The notes under the pieces were generated by a model that ran no database searches, was not told the DNA's origin, and was given only the letters and a program-made list of their open reading frames with translations. DNA of 64,000 bases from assembly GCA_964213345.1 (NCBI GenBank), contig CAXOVX010000005.1:9813-73812 (forward strand), written 5' to 3'. This document shows, one piece after another, positions 29,373 through 38,448 of the stretch (positions within the stretch are counted from its first letter, which is position 1; each line of letters opens with the position of its first letter). The stretch comes from CAXOVX01 sp964213345 (GTDB lineage Bacteria > Pseudomonadota > Alphaproteobacteria > Rickettsiales > Midichloriaceae). The position numbers were made by a program, and so were the translations under genes.

Positions 29373-29879
29373 CTAGTATAATATCTTATTGGAATACATA
29401 TCTTTTTGTACACTTTCGCTAATGCCAGTAGCACTTTTGTTTTTTGCAGAATTTTCTGTCTTAGTAACTTGAGGCTGCGTTTCCGTATCATCAAACTTCT
29501 CTGCCTTACTACCAGAAAGATGTATCTCTATCTTGGAGATTTTACCTTCTTCTGCATCTGTTTTACACAAATCAACTACAGTCAGTTCCTGAATTGAATT
29601 ACGTGGCTTACTTAAAATTAACAACTGATTACCATTAATTTGGAAGTGCTCCACTTGTTCTAACATGTCCAACCTCATGTTGCTGATTTTGCACACCGCA
29701 CTTGATGTACCACTACTGCCATCTTCTTGCTTTGTGCTACTACCAAATAGCACATTGTGGTGCTTACATATCATATAAATCGAGAACAGCACACCCATGC
29801 CAAAAAGCAAATTCATGGTGAAAATTGCGAATTTTAAAAAAGTGAAATTTGTACTTTTTTTATAGTGCAGAGCCATCAA
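29373..29879 (-). CDS. unknown single-pass membrane protein linked to murG
   Basis: The 168-residue product has a short basic N-terminus, one membrane segment at about residues 14-38 (FLKFAIFTMNLLFGMGVLFS) and a hydrophilic, probably periplasmic remainder with two Cys (VCKISNMR; VVDLCKTD) and a low-complexity tail rich in Lys, Ser and Glu. Seven bases separate it from murG. Its topology resembles that of small division proteins such as FtsL or FtsQ, but no sequence motif supports this. I do not recognise the family. Confidence 0.65.
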   Translation of the reverse strand: MMALHYKKSTNFTFLKFAIFTMNLLFGMGVLFSIYMICKHHNVLFGSSTKQEDGSSGTSSAVCKISNMRLDMLEQVEHFQINGNQLLILSKPRNSIQELTVVDLCKTDAEEGKISKIEIHLSGSKAEKFDDTETQPQVTKTENSAKNKSATGISESVQKDMYSNKILY

Positions 29880-30130
29880 TTTTATATATAAATTCTACAT
29901 AGACAGATATCACACCAGCACCACGTCACATCTCTGCTACCGCACACTGCATCAAGCACACCCGCTATTTGATACTAACCTCCAAACGCAAACTTAGTCT
30001 GAATATATAACTTTATCTCAAAACGGCAAGTATAATATCATATTTCGTAACCCTCTCCCTTTTTTCACATACCTACTATCGACTTTAATGCACTTTTACG
30101 TGATTCAAGTACATCTTTTTCACAGGGTAA

Positions 30131-30166
30131 TCCCAATTTCCATTTTCAAATGAGCGCTAGAAGCAG
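30131..30166 (+). repeat. R1 repeat partial copy (left part)
   Basis: CCCAATTTCCATTTTCAAAT followed by GAGCGCTAGAAGC matches the left part of R1. The similarity stops at about 30166. The remainder of the gap 29880-30287 holds an R2 repeat and otherwise nothing I recognise. Confidence 0.5.
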
Positions 30167-30207
30167 GGTACTTCTTTTCTCTAGAATCAAACATCTAAGG
30201 CATTGCA

Positions 30208-30275
30208 GCTCTGTGCTGCGTATATTCCTTGCATTTCATTATGCATAAGCAAGTTTTGAAATAAGTCTATTTTAG
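30208..30275 (+). repeat. R2 repeat copy 2
   Basis: It matches copies 1 and 3 (CTGTGCTGCGTATATTCCTT, then GCATTTCATTATGCATAAGC and AATAAGTCTATT). It ends 13 bases from the rpiB stop on the minus strand, the same placement as copy 1 relative to murG. Confidence 0.65.
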
Positions 30276-30287
30276 AAGCATTTGTAA

Positions 30288-30794
30288 TTATAATTTTTGT
30301 ACGCGATTTAAGTGATGCCTCTGCAAAAAAATTGTGTTTAAAAAAGTTTTTACTATTTCTGAAGCAGCTTTATCTGCAGTGTACTTAGCTCCTAACACTA
30401 GCACATTAGCATTATTATGTTCTCGCGCTAACTTAGCGTATTCCGTATTATGGCATAAGGCTGCTCTGATCCAATGATGTCTGTTGGCAGCTATGCTCAT
30501 TCCTATACCACTGCCACAGATCAATATACCAATCCCTTTATGTTTTTTCATGTAATCCGCAAGTAGTATGGCATAATCTGGATAATCCGTAAGTTGCGTG
30601 CTATCTGTGCCCAAATCAATAATATTGTATTTACCGTTAACACCCAACGCTTCATCTGTATTTGCGCTGTACTCATTTTCATTCTTATTTTTCTCATAAT
30701 ATCTACTAACATTTGCTAACGTACCCACTAAAAACTGCTTTAACGCAAATCCTGCATGATCTGAGGCTATTGCTATTGTTGTGATATCATTCAT
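30288..30794 (-). CDS. rpiB: ribose-5-phosphate isomerase B
   Basis: RpiB interconverts ribose 5-phosphate and ribulose 5-phosphate. ASDHAGFALKQFL, DLGTDSTQLTDYPDYAILLA, GILICGSGIGMSIAANR and RAALCHNTEYAKLAREHNNA are the expected blocks, with the catalytic Cys in LICGSG. The start at 30794 has GGGGAG eight bases upstream and overlaps the end of the SH3 gene by eight bases (ATGAATGA), so they are coupled. Between the first two blocks there is an insertion of roughly 20 hydrophilic residues (KNKNENEYSANTDEALG) that usual RpiB proteins lack. Confidence 0.93.
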   Translation of the reverse strand: MNDITTIAIASDHAGFALKQFLVGTLANVSRYYEKNKNENEYSANTDEALGVNGKYNIIDLGTDSTQLTDYPDYAILLADYMKKHKGIGILICGSGIGMSIAANRHHWIRAALCHNTEYAKLAREHNNANVLVLGAKYTADKAASEIVKTFLNTIFLQRHHLNRVQKL

Positions 30795-31416
30795 TGCTAT
30801 ATACTCCCCACAAATTCTCCTTTTGCACCCAACCTTTTGCACCATTTACCATCACTTTGCACCAAGCATTTGCCCTGCACTCTCTAAGTTTAACAACAAC
30901 GCCTACTTCCATCCTTAATAAAGGATGCGACCTTTCACTAGGCAATCTGAATAGCACAGTCTCTTCTTTGTTTACCTGGTACAGCAATATATCCAATTTT
31001 CGTTTATTATTTTTGATTATAACATTTCTAATACCCGACAATAAGCCCTCGTGCAACCATCCCTCATTATTATTTATGTCACGTACCATACGCCAATTTT
31101 CAAACTCTGCAATAATTTCTACCGGATAACCTTTACACTTGTATGTAAGCTTTATCTGGTACTCACCACCTGGCCCTGTACGCAAATTTGCCTCCTTGCC
31201 CTTCAAAGTTACAAAGCGAGGTATTGCTAATCCCGTTACTACTCCCTTTTGTCGTTCATTACTTGCTGTTGCTAGTACTGCGCCACTTTTGGGGTGCAGC
31301 GCCTCTCCTCCATGCTTGGTTTGGGCTAGCGCGATATGGCAATAAAGTAATAGCGATAACACAACCACTAGCGTCAATCTATTCAAAGCACGCCTCTTCA
31401 CATATCCTATTTCCAT
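30787..31416 (-). CDS. exported protein with SH3-like domains
   Basis: A clear signal peptide (RLTLVVVLSLLLYCHIALAQ) starts from ATG 31416; an earlier in-frame ATG at 31491 would overlap coaD and spoil the signal. Two bacterial SH3-type repeats follow: LKGKEANLRTGPGGEYQIKL...GWLHEGLL, and LRMEVGVVVKLREC...KGWVQKENLWG. Such proteins often bind peptidoglycan or act in the periplasm. It lies between coaD and rpiB and is probably cotranscribed with both. The function is unknown beyond the fold. Confidence 0.85.
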   Translation of the reverse strand: MEIGYVKRRALNRLTLVVVLSLLLYCHIALAQTKHGGEALHPKSGAVLATASNERQKGVVTGLAIPRFVTLKGKEANLRTGPGGEYQIKLTYKCKGYPVEIIAEFENWRMVRDINNNEGWLHEGLLSGIRNVIIKNNKRKLDILLYQVNKEETVLFRLPSERSHPLLRMEVGVVVKLRECRANAWCKVMVNGAKGWVQKENLWGVYSNE

Positions 31417-31468
31417 ATCACAGGATAATATGCCGTAGATTTTCACTTCACATTGATTGGGTAAAATT

Positions 31469-31981
31469 TTATATCTTTGTGCTACCACCATCCCCTTGAA
31501 AGGCTGCGATTAATTTGACTTCTACATAATCAGAGACGAAACTTCCTACTTTTCCTCCAACTTTTGCTATTTCTTTTACAAAAGAAGAAGAGATAAAACT
31601 ACCATTTTCTGTTGAGGGTAGCAAAATTGTTTGTATTCGATTATTTAATTTATGATTCATGTATGCCATTTGAAATTCATGCTCGAAATCTGATACTGCT
31701 CTGATTCCACGCACGATCACACAAGCTTTTTCTTGTAAGACAAAATTTATCAATAAGCCATAAAATGATTTGACCGATACATTACATAACCTTAGACTTT
31801 TAACCTCGTATTTTACCATATCTACCCTATCCTCCAATGAGAAAAGTGTATTCTTCGGTGTATCTCCTGCCACAGCTATAATAAGCTTATCAAACAGCAA
31901 AGATGCTCTGTTCACTATATCTAAGTGCCCAATCGTTACAGGATCAAAGGTTCCTGGGTATATAGCTAACTTATTTCCCAT
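31469..31981 (-). CDS. coaD: phosphopantetheine adenylyltransferase
   Basis: CoaD carries out the penultimate step of coenzyme A synthesis. The nucleotidyltransferase motif TFDPVTIGHLDIV is present, together with VRGIRAVSDFEHEFQMA and FISSSFVKEIAKVGG. ATG 31981 (MGNKLAIYPGTFDP) matches the family N-terminus; ATG 31999 is six codons earlier. The length of about 170 residues is normal. CoA supply matches the acyl-CoA based metabolism encoded nearby. Confidence 0.95.
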   Translation of the reverse strand: MGNKLAIYPGTFDPVTIGHLDIVNRASLLFDKLIIAVAGDTPKNTLFSLEDRVDMVKYEVKSLRLCNVSVKSFYGLLINFVLQEKACVIVRGIRAVSDFEHEFQMAYMNHKLNNRIQTILLPSTENGSFISSSFVKEIAKVGGKVGSFVSDYVEVKLIAAFQGDGGSTKI

Positions 31982-32167
31982 CAATGTTCTATCATTCAAA
32001 ATTTACTCAATATCAATACGTTATTGCCAATTGTATAACAAATATACGATTTTAAATTATAAATTTTTATTTTTCTTTGAAATCACACCCCAACTTCTCC
32101 ACAATTTTTGCATTAAGATGTGTACAACGTGATTTTTTATCTTTTTCGTGAATTTCGAGAGGTGTTT

Positions 32168-32276
32168 ACCAAGTCCCATTTTTTAATGGGCACTAGGAGC
32201 GCAATGACGAGAGCAAAGGAGTGTAGCAGCGTGAAATCATCCCACAGCGCAACAATAGGGGACGCTTGGTATTACG
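32168..32276 (+). repeat. R1 repeat copy 5 (full, internally diverged)
   Basis: The ends are ACCAAGTCCCATTTTTTAAT and GGGGACGCTTGGTATTA, which are inverted repeats of each other over ACCAAG-TCCC. The left core GGCACTAGGAGCGCAATGA is well kept; the middle differs from the other copies. It lies upstream of coaD and downstream of the BON gene. Confidence 0.75.
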
Positions 32277-32287
32277 AGGAAAAGCAC

Positions 32288-32932
32288 TCAAAATCTTCCC
32301 CACCTTCTAGGATCATCTTTAAGTATCACATGTGTCACTATTTTCTGTACTCCATTAGTGCCACTTGATATTAGTAATGCCTGATTTAGTTCTTCCTGCG
32401 TCTGAGCAATTCCCAGCAAATACACAACACTATCGCTCACTGATATTGCATAATTTCCAGACACAAAATTCTTTTCTACCAGAAATTTTGCCCTAATTTG
32501 ACTAGCTATCCACAAATCATTTGCAGCAGACAAATTTTTACTACCAACTACAATCTCGTTTATTACCTCTCTCACACCTTGTATACTCCAGGCCAGCTTA
32601 ACCGCTTCTTCACCACCTTTTTCAGTGTCAATATTTCCTGTTAATAGCACTCTACCCTCCATCACACTTATGCTTATAGCACCTAGCGAGTCGTATGCAT
32701 TTGTTGCAAAAAACTCCTTTTTTATTTTGGCATATATTGCTTTATCATTAAATTGAGTACCGACAGAACGCTCATCAGCCATCACCATTCCCGTGGTAGC
32801 CACGGATAACGGGGCGATCACGGCGCAACCGTTCGCAGCTATGATTAAAGCCAAAAGAATCGATCCTGCTATTATACAGGAGACATACTCAGGAATGGGC
32901 ATTTTCTTTTTCTTTTTGCTAAACATCTGCAC
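32288..32932 (-). CDS. BON-domain lipoprotein (DolP/OsmY-like)
   Basis: The N-terminus has a basic stretch, a hydrophobic segment and a lipobox-like IIAANGCAV, so it is probably a lipoprotein. Two BON domains follow (YDSLGAISISVMEGRVLLTG; NYAISVSDSVVYLLGIAQTQ), which are associated with membrane binding and envelope integrity. It is 214 residues long, similar to DolP. ATG 32926 is an alternative start. It is followed at its 3' end by an R1 repeat and preceded by pdxY on the same strand. Confidence 0.88.
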   Translation of the reverse strand: MQMFSKKKKKMPIPEYVSCIIAGSILLALIIAANGCAVIAPLSVATTGMVMADERSVGTQFNDKAIYAKIKKEFFATNAYDSLGAISISVMEGRVLLTGNIDTEKGGEEAVKLAWSIQGVREVINEIVVGSKNLSAANDLWIASQIRAKFLVEKNFVSGNYAISVSDSVVYLLGIAQTQEELNQALLISSGTNGVQKIVTHVILKDDPRRWGRF

Positions 32933-32999
32933 TACACACTAAAAATAAACGTGGACCGCACTGTACTCATAATAGAAAAAAAGTAAAGCATTATTTGTT

Positions 33000-33863
33000 C
33001 TAGGGGTAGTCTATACACGAAATTTTCTGAGCTTTGAAAATATAGGTAGGATTTACAATATTATCTTGAGATTCAATAATATTTAACTCTAAAGAAGCAC
33101 TATGTTTTGTAGCTACTAGTATGTCATATATGCTAGATACCGCATATTCTAGGGATAATACTGGACTTTTATTCTGTAGATAACGTGTCAAAAATAATGC
33201 AGCAAGCAAATCTCCGCATCCAGCAGATGTTGTAAGTGTAATATATGGTGTGATAACCAGGTACTGTTCCTTCCCAGTTGATAATAGAGTGATAATGTTA
33301 TTTCTATTTTCTTCAAAAATACTTTTTATGATGACAATGCTTGGTCCCATAGAATGTAGCTTTTGCGCAGCTTTTTGTGCATCTCCTAATGTTCTTATTG
33401 TTATGCCAGAAATTATTGACGCTTCAAATTGATTAGGAGTAATGATATCTGCTACAAGTATCATTTTTACAACATGTGGTAAAATATTTGGATTAACAAA
33501 AAACCCGATTTCTGCATCTCCCATAACAGGATCACAACAATATATGGATGATGGATTGAGTTTCTTTATCTTTTGCACTACTTCGATTATTGCTTTTGTA
33601 ATAAGAATTTTTCCTAAATAACCAGATAAGACCGCATCATAAAAACCCAAAATTCCTAAGTCCTCCAAACCAGTAATTAGTTTACGTATATGTGCGGAGC
33701 TAAACATCTTTCCCTCCCAACACTTATACCCAGTGTGGTTAGAAAATTGCACAGTATTAATTGCAGAAACCTTCATTCCTAATCTTTGTATCACAAAGCT
33801 AGCAATTCTATTCCCCGCATAACCATAAACTACGTGAGATTGTATAGAGAGTATAGCATTCAT
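33000..33863 (-). CDS. pdxY: pyridoxal kinase
   Basis: This ribokinase-fold enzyme phosphorylates pyridoxal to make the cofactor PLP, a salvage step that suits a host-dependent bacterium. The motifs SIQSHVVYGYAGN, NTVQFSNHTGY, YCCDPVMGD, ITPNQFEAS and LTTSAGCGDLLAALFL are present; the Asp in GCGD is the catalytic base. At 287 residues the length is normal. The following gene diverges. Confidence 0.95.
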   Translation of the reverse strand: MNAILSIQSHVVYGYAGNRIASFVIQRLGMKVSAINTVQFSNHTGYKCWEGKMFSSAHIRKLITGLEDLGILGFYDAVLSGYLGKILITKAIIEVVQKIKKLNPSSIYCCDPVMGDAEIGFFVNPNILPHVVKMILVADIITPNQFEASIISGITIRTLGDAQKAAQKLHSMGPSIVIIKSIFEENRNNIITLLSTGKEQYLVITPYITLTTSAGCGDLLAALFLTRYLQNKSPVLSLEYAVSSIYDILVATKHSASLELNIIESQDNIVNPTYIFKAQKISCIDYP

Positions 33864-34140
33864 CCTTATTCCTATATTTATCTCTAGGGCATTTTTTCGA
33901 ATTATACTCTACCACTTTCCCAAAGTAACCATTATTTCTCGATTATTGCCGCATGCATCTTTTGATATATTTTATATAATTGCGATTATTTGACGATTTT
34001 ATCGTATTCTTGTTAAGAAAAATATATTATTTTATGTTTAATATGTTTTTTCATCCATCGTTGTGTTGACTTTGTACATCCTTAGTGCTTCAATTAGCTA
34101 TATACACGAATGCATAGAATTTTTAGCGCAAGGGGATAGC

Positions 34141-35574
34141 ATGGACACAGTGTTACAAAATAAGACTTTCAACGAAATTGAGATAGGCGATAGTGCTAGC
34201 ATATCGAGAATTTTAACGAAAAATGACATACAACTTTTTGCTATTATGTCAGGAGATGTAAATCCTGCCCATCTCGATGAGGAATATGCCAGTAGCGATA
34301 TATTCAAAAAGATAGTTGCTCATGGCATGTGGGGTGGCACGTTGATTTCTACCGTTTTGGGTACAATGCTACCAGGACCTGGTACCATTTACTTAGGACA
34401 AACCTTAAAATTTCTAAGACCAGTGACAATTGGTGACAGAATTACAGTATCGGTAAAAGTTACGGAGAAGGAGAATGAAAAGTGCATAGTGAAACTACAG
34501 TGTAGCTGCATCAATCAGGATGGCAAAGAAGTCATTTCTGGGGATGCGGTAGTTATCGCTCCTACAGAAAAAATCAGGCGTGATGTAATAAAATTACCAC
34601 AAATAGAGCTCATAGAAGACCAAGTACCAAGGTATTACGATCAACTATGCGCTACTGCCGCAGGGTTGCCACCACTTAAAGCTGCTATCGTCCATCCCCT
34701 TGATGAATCATCGTTAATGGGGGCAATTGAGGCAGCAAAAGATGGAATAATAAGTCCTGTGCTAATCGGTCCAGAACAAAAGATCAAAAAACTCGCCGAA
34801 GATCTTAATGTATCTATCACGGACTACCCGATTATACCTGTAGAACACAGCCATGCTGCCGCAGAAGTAGCAACGGAATTGGCCAGAACTGGAGAGGTAG
34901 ATGCACTGGTAAAAGGTAACTTGCATACAGATGAATTAATGCGTCCAGTGGTCCAAAAAACGGGAGGACTACGTACAGAACGTAGAATAAGCCACATTTT
35001 CGTAGTACTAGCTCTGCATTATCCTAAGCCATTACTTATTACAGATGCTGCAATCAACATACAGCCTGATTTAATGACAAAAAGAGACATAGTGCAGAAT
35101 GCTATAGATTTATTTACGTGTCTTTACTCATCTATTCCAAAGGTTGCTTTGTTATCTGCAGTAGAAACTGTCACCGAAAAGCTACCAGCAACACTGGATG
35201 CAACGGCGTTATGCAAAATGGCTGAACGTGGCCAGATTACTGGGGGGATTTTGGATGGGCCACTTGCTTTTGATAATGCTATTTCAAAAGAGGCAGCCAA
35301 CATGAAGGGCATTGTATCGCAGGTATCAGGAGATGTAGATATTTTGGTCGTGCCAAATATTGAAGCTGGTAACATTATGTACAAGCAATTGCGCTATTTG
35401 TCTCATGCAGAAGGTGCGGGGATAGTATTAGGAGCAAAGGTACCTATCGTACTTACCAGTAGGGCCGAGGGTAACATTGCATCACGTAAAGTGTCATGCG
35501 CATTGGCATTGCTTTATGCACATAGAAAAGATGGGCTAAGAGTGCCTGCAAAATTACATGAAGTACATTCGTAA
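34141..35574 (+). CDS. pta: MaoC hydratase-phosphate acetyltransferase fusion
   Basis: Two domains are visible. Residues ~1-135 form a MaoC-type hot-dog hydratase with the signature SGDVNPAHLDEEYA, a fold that hydrates enoyl-CoA to (R)-3-hydroxyacyl-CoA. Residues ~160-475 form a phosphate acetyl/butyryltransferase (KAAIVHPLDESSLMGAIEAA; ALVKGNLHTDELMRPVVQK; NIEAGNIMYKQL). ATG 34141 has AAGGGG five bases upstream, better than the in-frame ATG at 34063. This fusion is known in alphaproteobacteria. It is followed by ackA after 36 bases. The MaoC part could feed PhaC with monomers, which is inference. Confidence 0.93.
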   Translation: MDTVLQNKTFNEIEIGDSASISRILTKNDIQLFAIMSGDVNPAHLDEEYASSDIFKKIVAHGMWGGTLISTVLGTMLPGPGTIYLGQTLKFLRPVTIGDRITVSVKVTEKENEKCIVKLQCSCINQDGKEVISGDAVVIAPTEKIRRDVIKLPQIELIEDQVPRYYDQLCATAAGLPPLKAAIVHPLDESSLMGAIEAAKDGIISPVLIGPEQKIKKLAEDLNVSITDYPIIPVEHSHAAAEVATELARTGEVDALVKGNLHTDELMRPVVQKTGGLRTERRISHIFVVLALHYPKPLLITDAAINIQPDLMTKRDIVQNAIDLFTCLYSSIPKVALLSAVETVTEKLPATLDATALCKMAERGQITGGILDGPLAFDNAISKEAANMKGIVSQVSGDVDILVVPNIEAGNIMYKQLRYLSHAEGAGIVLGAKVPIVLTSRAEGNIASRKVSCALALLYAHRKDGLRVPAKLHEVHS

Positions 35575-35610
35575 TAAATCAACCATAGAAGAGTATAGGA
35601 GGAGGAGATT

Positions 35611-36789
35611 ATGGACTGTGTATTGTCTATAAACGCAGGGTCTGCCAGCGTTAAGCTGGCTCTGTGTGATTGTTCTAAATTAGAGCGTGCTGTTGCTAGC
35701 GCCAAGATAGATATCTTGAGTAGTAAAAAAAGTTTTGTCAAATACCTCGCTAACGGAGATAGGGAGGTAATTGATCTTGATATAAATAAAGAAAACATTG
35801 CGATAATCGAGGAGTGGTTACGTGCTTATGATGTTAATATCATAGCAATAAGCCATAGGGTAGTGCACGGAGGGCTAAAATATGGAAGACAAGCAATACC
35901 TCTAACCGGTGAAGTAATCGCAGAGATAAAAAAACTTGCAGTGCTAGCTCCACTGCATCAATATTTCGCATTAGAATATATTGAAAATATAGGCAGAATT
36001 TTACCTAAAGCACAGCAGTTTGCTTGTTTTGATACTGCATTTCATCGCGACATACAAAAAACTCATAGACATTTTGCTATACCAAGAAAATTTACTGATG
36101 ATGGTGTAATACGTTATGGATTTCATGGCATAGCTTACGAGCACGTCCTGAAGCAACTGCAGCGAATATTGCCAGAAAAAGCAAATGGGAGAGTAATTGC
36201 GATACACTTGGGTAATGGATGTAGTGCTTGCGCTATGATAGATGGCAAAAGTTATGATACCAGTATGGGATTTACCGCTATAGATGGTCTCATGATGGGC
36301 ACAAGGTGCGGCTCATTAGATCCAGGCATCATATTTTTTATGATGGATAATTATAAGATGAGCATAAAAGATGTAGAGAGAGTATTGTATAAAGAATCAG
36401 GATTGAAGGGAGTATCGGGAATCAGTAATGATGTGCGCGAACTTGTAGAAGCAAACAATGAGCATGCGAATGAAGCTATAAATCTATTTTCTTATATAGC
36501 TCTGAAGGAGGTTTTTGGATTAATTGGTGTATTAGGTGGTGTAGACGTAATAGTGTTTTCTGGAGGTATTGGTGAAAATGCGGGAATTGTGAGGAGTAAT
36601 ATATGTTCTAAGATGGCCTGGTTAGGTTTAGACTTGGATCAAAACGCAAATAATCAAAACAAACAGTTTATAAGCAGTGCTAGTAGCAAGATTGCGGTTT
36701 GTACGGTACATGTGGATGAAGAGCAAATGATGGCATATCATGTTGTTAATTTTTTTAATGGAGAAAAAAATGCTGAATTTAAAGGGTAA
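35611..36789 (+). CDS. ackA: acetate kinase
   Basis: AckA transfers phosphate from acyl-phosphate to ADP, so that with Pta one ATP is made per acyl-CoA. INAGSASVKLALCD, ISHRVVHGG, FDTAFH, IHLGNGCSACAM, AIDGLMMGTRCGSLDPG and SGGIGENAG are the family's substrate and nucleotide sites, all intact. AGGAGGAGG stands just before the ATG, one of the strongest ribosome binding sites in the window. It overlaps fabI by 20 bases. Propionate or butyrate could also be substrates. Confidence 0.95.
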   Translation: MDCVLSINAGSASVKLALCDCSKLERAVASAKIDILSSKKSFVKYLANGDREVIDLDINKENIAIIEEWLRAYDVNIIAISHRVVHGGLKYGRQAIPLTGEVIAEIKKLAVLAPLHQYFALEYIENIGRILPKAQQFACFDTAFHRDIQKTHRHFAIPRKFTDDGVIRYGFHGIAYEHVLKQLQRILPEKANGRVIAIHLGNGCSACAMIDGKSYDTSMGFTAIDGLMMGTRCGSLDPGIIFFMMDNYKMSIKDVERVLYKESGLKGVSGISNDVRELVEANNEHANEAINLFSYIALKEVFGLIGVLGGVDVIVFSGGIGENAGIVRSNICSKMAWLGLDLDQNANNQNKQFISSASSKIAVCTVHVDEEQMMAYHVVNFFNGEKNAEFKG

Positions 36790-37534
36790 AAGGGGAATAG
36801 TCATAGGAATTGCAAATGAAAAGAGTATTGCTTGGGGATGTGCCAAAGTAATACGCAAAGCGGGTGCAGAGTTGGCTATTACGTACTTAAATGATAAAGC
36901 TAAGTCTTATGTTGAACCATTAGCTAAGTCAATTGATGCAAAAATTTTTATGCCACTAGATTTATTAAAAGCAGGAGACACAGAGGCTTTTTTTGATGAA
37001 GTGAAGAGGCAGTGGGGCAACATCGATTTCTTAATACACTCTCTTGCGTATTGTCCAATAGATGATTTGCATGGAAGAGTGGTTGATGTTTCTATTGATG
37101 GATTTACCCATGCTATGCAAGTCTCTTGTTACTCTTTGATAAAATTTAGTAAGTATGCAGAGGGATTGATGCCGAAAGGTGGCTCTATTTTGACAATGAC
37201 ATATTACGGCAGTGAAAAGATTGTTACCAACTATAATATCATGGGGCCTGTAAAAGCGGCATTAGAATCAACCGTCAGGTACTTAGCTTTAGATCTTGGT
37301 GTAAAAGATATTAGGGTTAATGCCATATCTCCCGGCCCTATTTTAACACGAGCTGCTTCTGGAATAGGTAATTTTGATAAATTACTTGGTACAGCATATG
37401 AGAAAGCTCCAATAAAAGATGGTGTAAGCATAGATGACGTTGGCAATATGGCCGCATTTTTGGTAAGCGATATGTCTACTAAGATAACTGGAAGCACTAT
37501 GTTTGTTGATTGTGGTAGCAATACAGCCGCTTAA
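36770..37534 (+). CDS. fabI: enoyl-[ACP] reductase (NADH)
   Basis: FabI reduces enoyl-ACP in the last step of fatty acid elongation. The start at 36770 (MLNLKGKRGIVIGIANEKSI) has GGAG upstream and lies inside the end of ackA, so translation is probably coupled. The catalytic Tyr-x6-Lys is seen in NYNIMGPVKAALES. VNAISPGPILTRAASGI is typical. It is 254 residues long. It is cotranscribed with pta and ackA, a combination that joins acetyl units for energy with lipid synthesis. Confidence 0.95.
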   Translation: MLNLKGKRGIVIGIANEKSIAWGCAKVIRKAGAELAITYLNDKAKSYVEPLAKSIDAKIFMPLDLLKAGDTEAFFDEVKRQWGNIDFLIHSLAYCPIDDLHGRVVDVSIDGFTHAMQVSCYSLIKFSKYAEGLMPKGGSILTMTYYGSEKIVTNYNIMGPVKAALESTVRYLALDLGVKDIRVNAISPGPILTRAASGIGNFDKLLGTAYEKAPIKDGVSIDDVGNMAAFLVSDMSTKITGSTMFVDCGSNTAA

Positions 37535-37721
37535 TTGTTGGGTATTGTCAAAAAAAGAGTGGAAGTCAGAGATGTAATTTTGGCTTCTACAGTGGGGTGT
37601 AGGCTCCTATTTTCTTCGGCAATTTTGTTGTGATCCGTTAGCCTGATAGTGGAGTTTGTGTATTTTATCTGTTGACTATTTTGTGTATGTAATATAAGCA
37701 TATCCATAGCATCCTAGATGT

Positions 37722-37798
<77 letters not shown>

Positions 37799-38127
37799 GT
37801 TTTTGAAAAATTTGAGGTCAAGATTGGATTTTTCCAAGATTCGCTTGTGCTGGTAAAAGGCGAGACTGCGATGTGAAGGGTGTCGGAAAAGTGATGGGCG
37901 ATGGTTTTAGGAAGGGAGCGAAACGCAGTCGGGGGGCTTTTTGCGGGCCGAGATGAGTACTATAGCTGTGATACGTAAGAACACAAAATTGAACCTTGGC
38001 AACGTTGTGAGCTGATAAAGTTCTTGTGCTAATAACCTCAGTTCGAGGCTAGGAATGAGGCAAGGTGGCTATTGGTTTAGATTTGCGGATACTGTATACG
38101 TAAATTTCTAGCATGGAATGTATCTGC
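37799..38127. other. gap after tRNA-fMet, nothing recognised
   Basis: About 330 bases of somewhat GC-richer sequence. No frame has a recognisable product. GCGAAACGCAGTCGGGGGGC at 37917-37936 and the following T-run could be part of a tRNA terminator, but no clean stem forms. Confidence 0.3.
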
Positions 38128-38400
38128 ATGAAGCAAGATGCTACAGAGTTGTTTACATTTATCGACGACTTTGCAAGGTGTTGACAAATGGTAAAATAGC
38201 CATTTATTACCGAATGCATCATATAAGAAGCCTACTAGAGTCACAGAAATGAGCTATTCTGAGCTTATAATATATCAACGCTCCCCATGTAAAAGCCTTA
38301 AATATTTTTACCATAGCCACCTGCTTACAAAAATGGATTTTTCTACCATATTTTCGTACAATGGGGCTGTTGAGAGATGAGATAAAAGGTATTATTCATG
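38128..38400 (+). mobile_element. IS982-like N-terminal fragment (type C)
   Basis: From ATG 38128 a frame reads MKQDATELFTFIDDFARC and then breaks. The neighbouring frame continues with SYSELI and SLKYFYHSHLLTKMDF, which resemble the N-terminal region of IS982 transposases (FIDDF, then a helix with KxFxxFYxxxL). It differs from types A and B. The call rests on pattern resemblance only. Confidence 0.45.
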
Positions 38401-38448
38401 TAGGTGTGCAAGATAAATGGTAGGTGAATGGTATTAAGTCAAATAATA

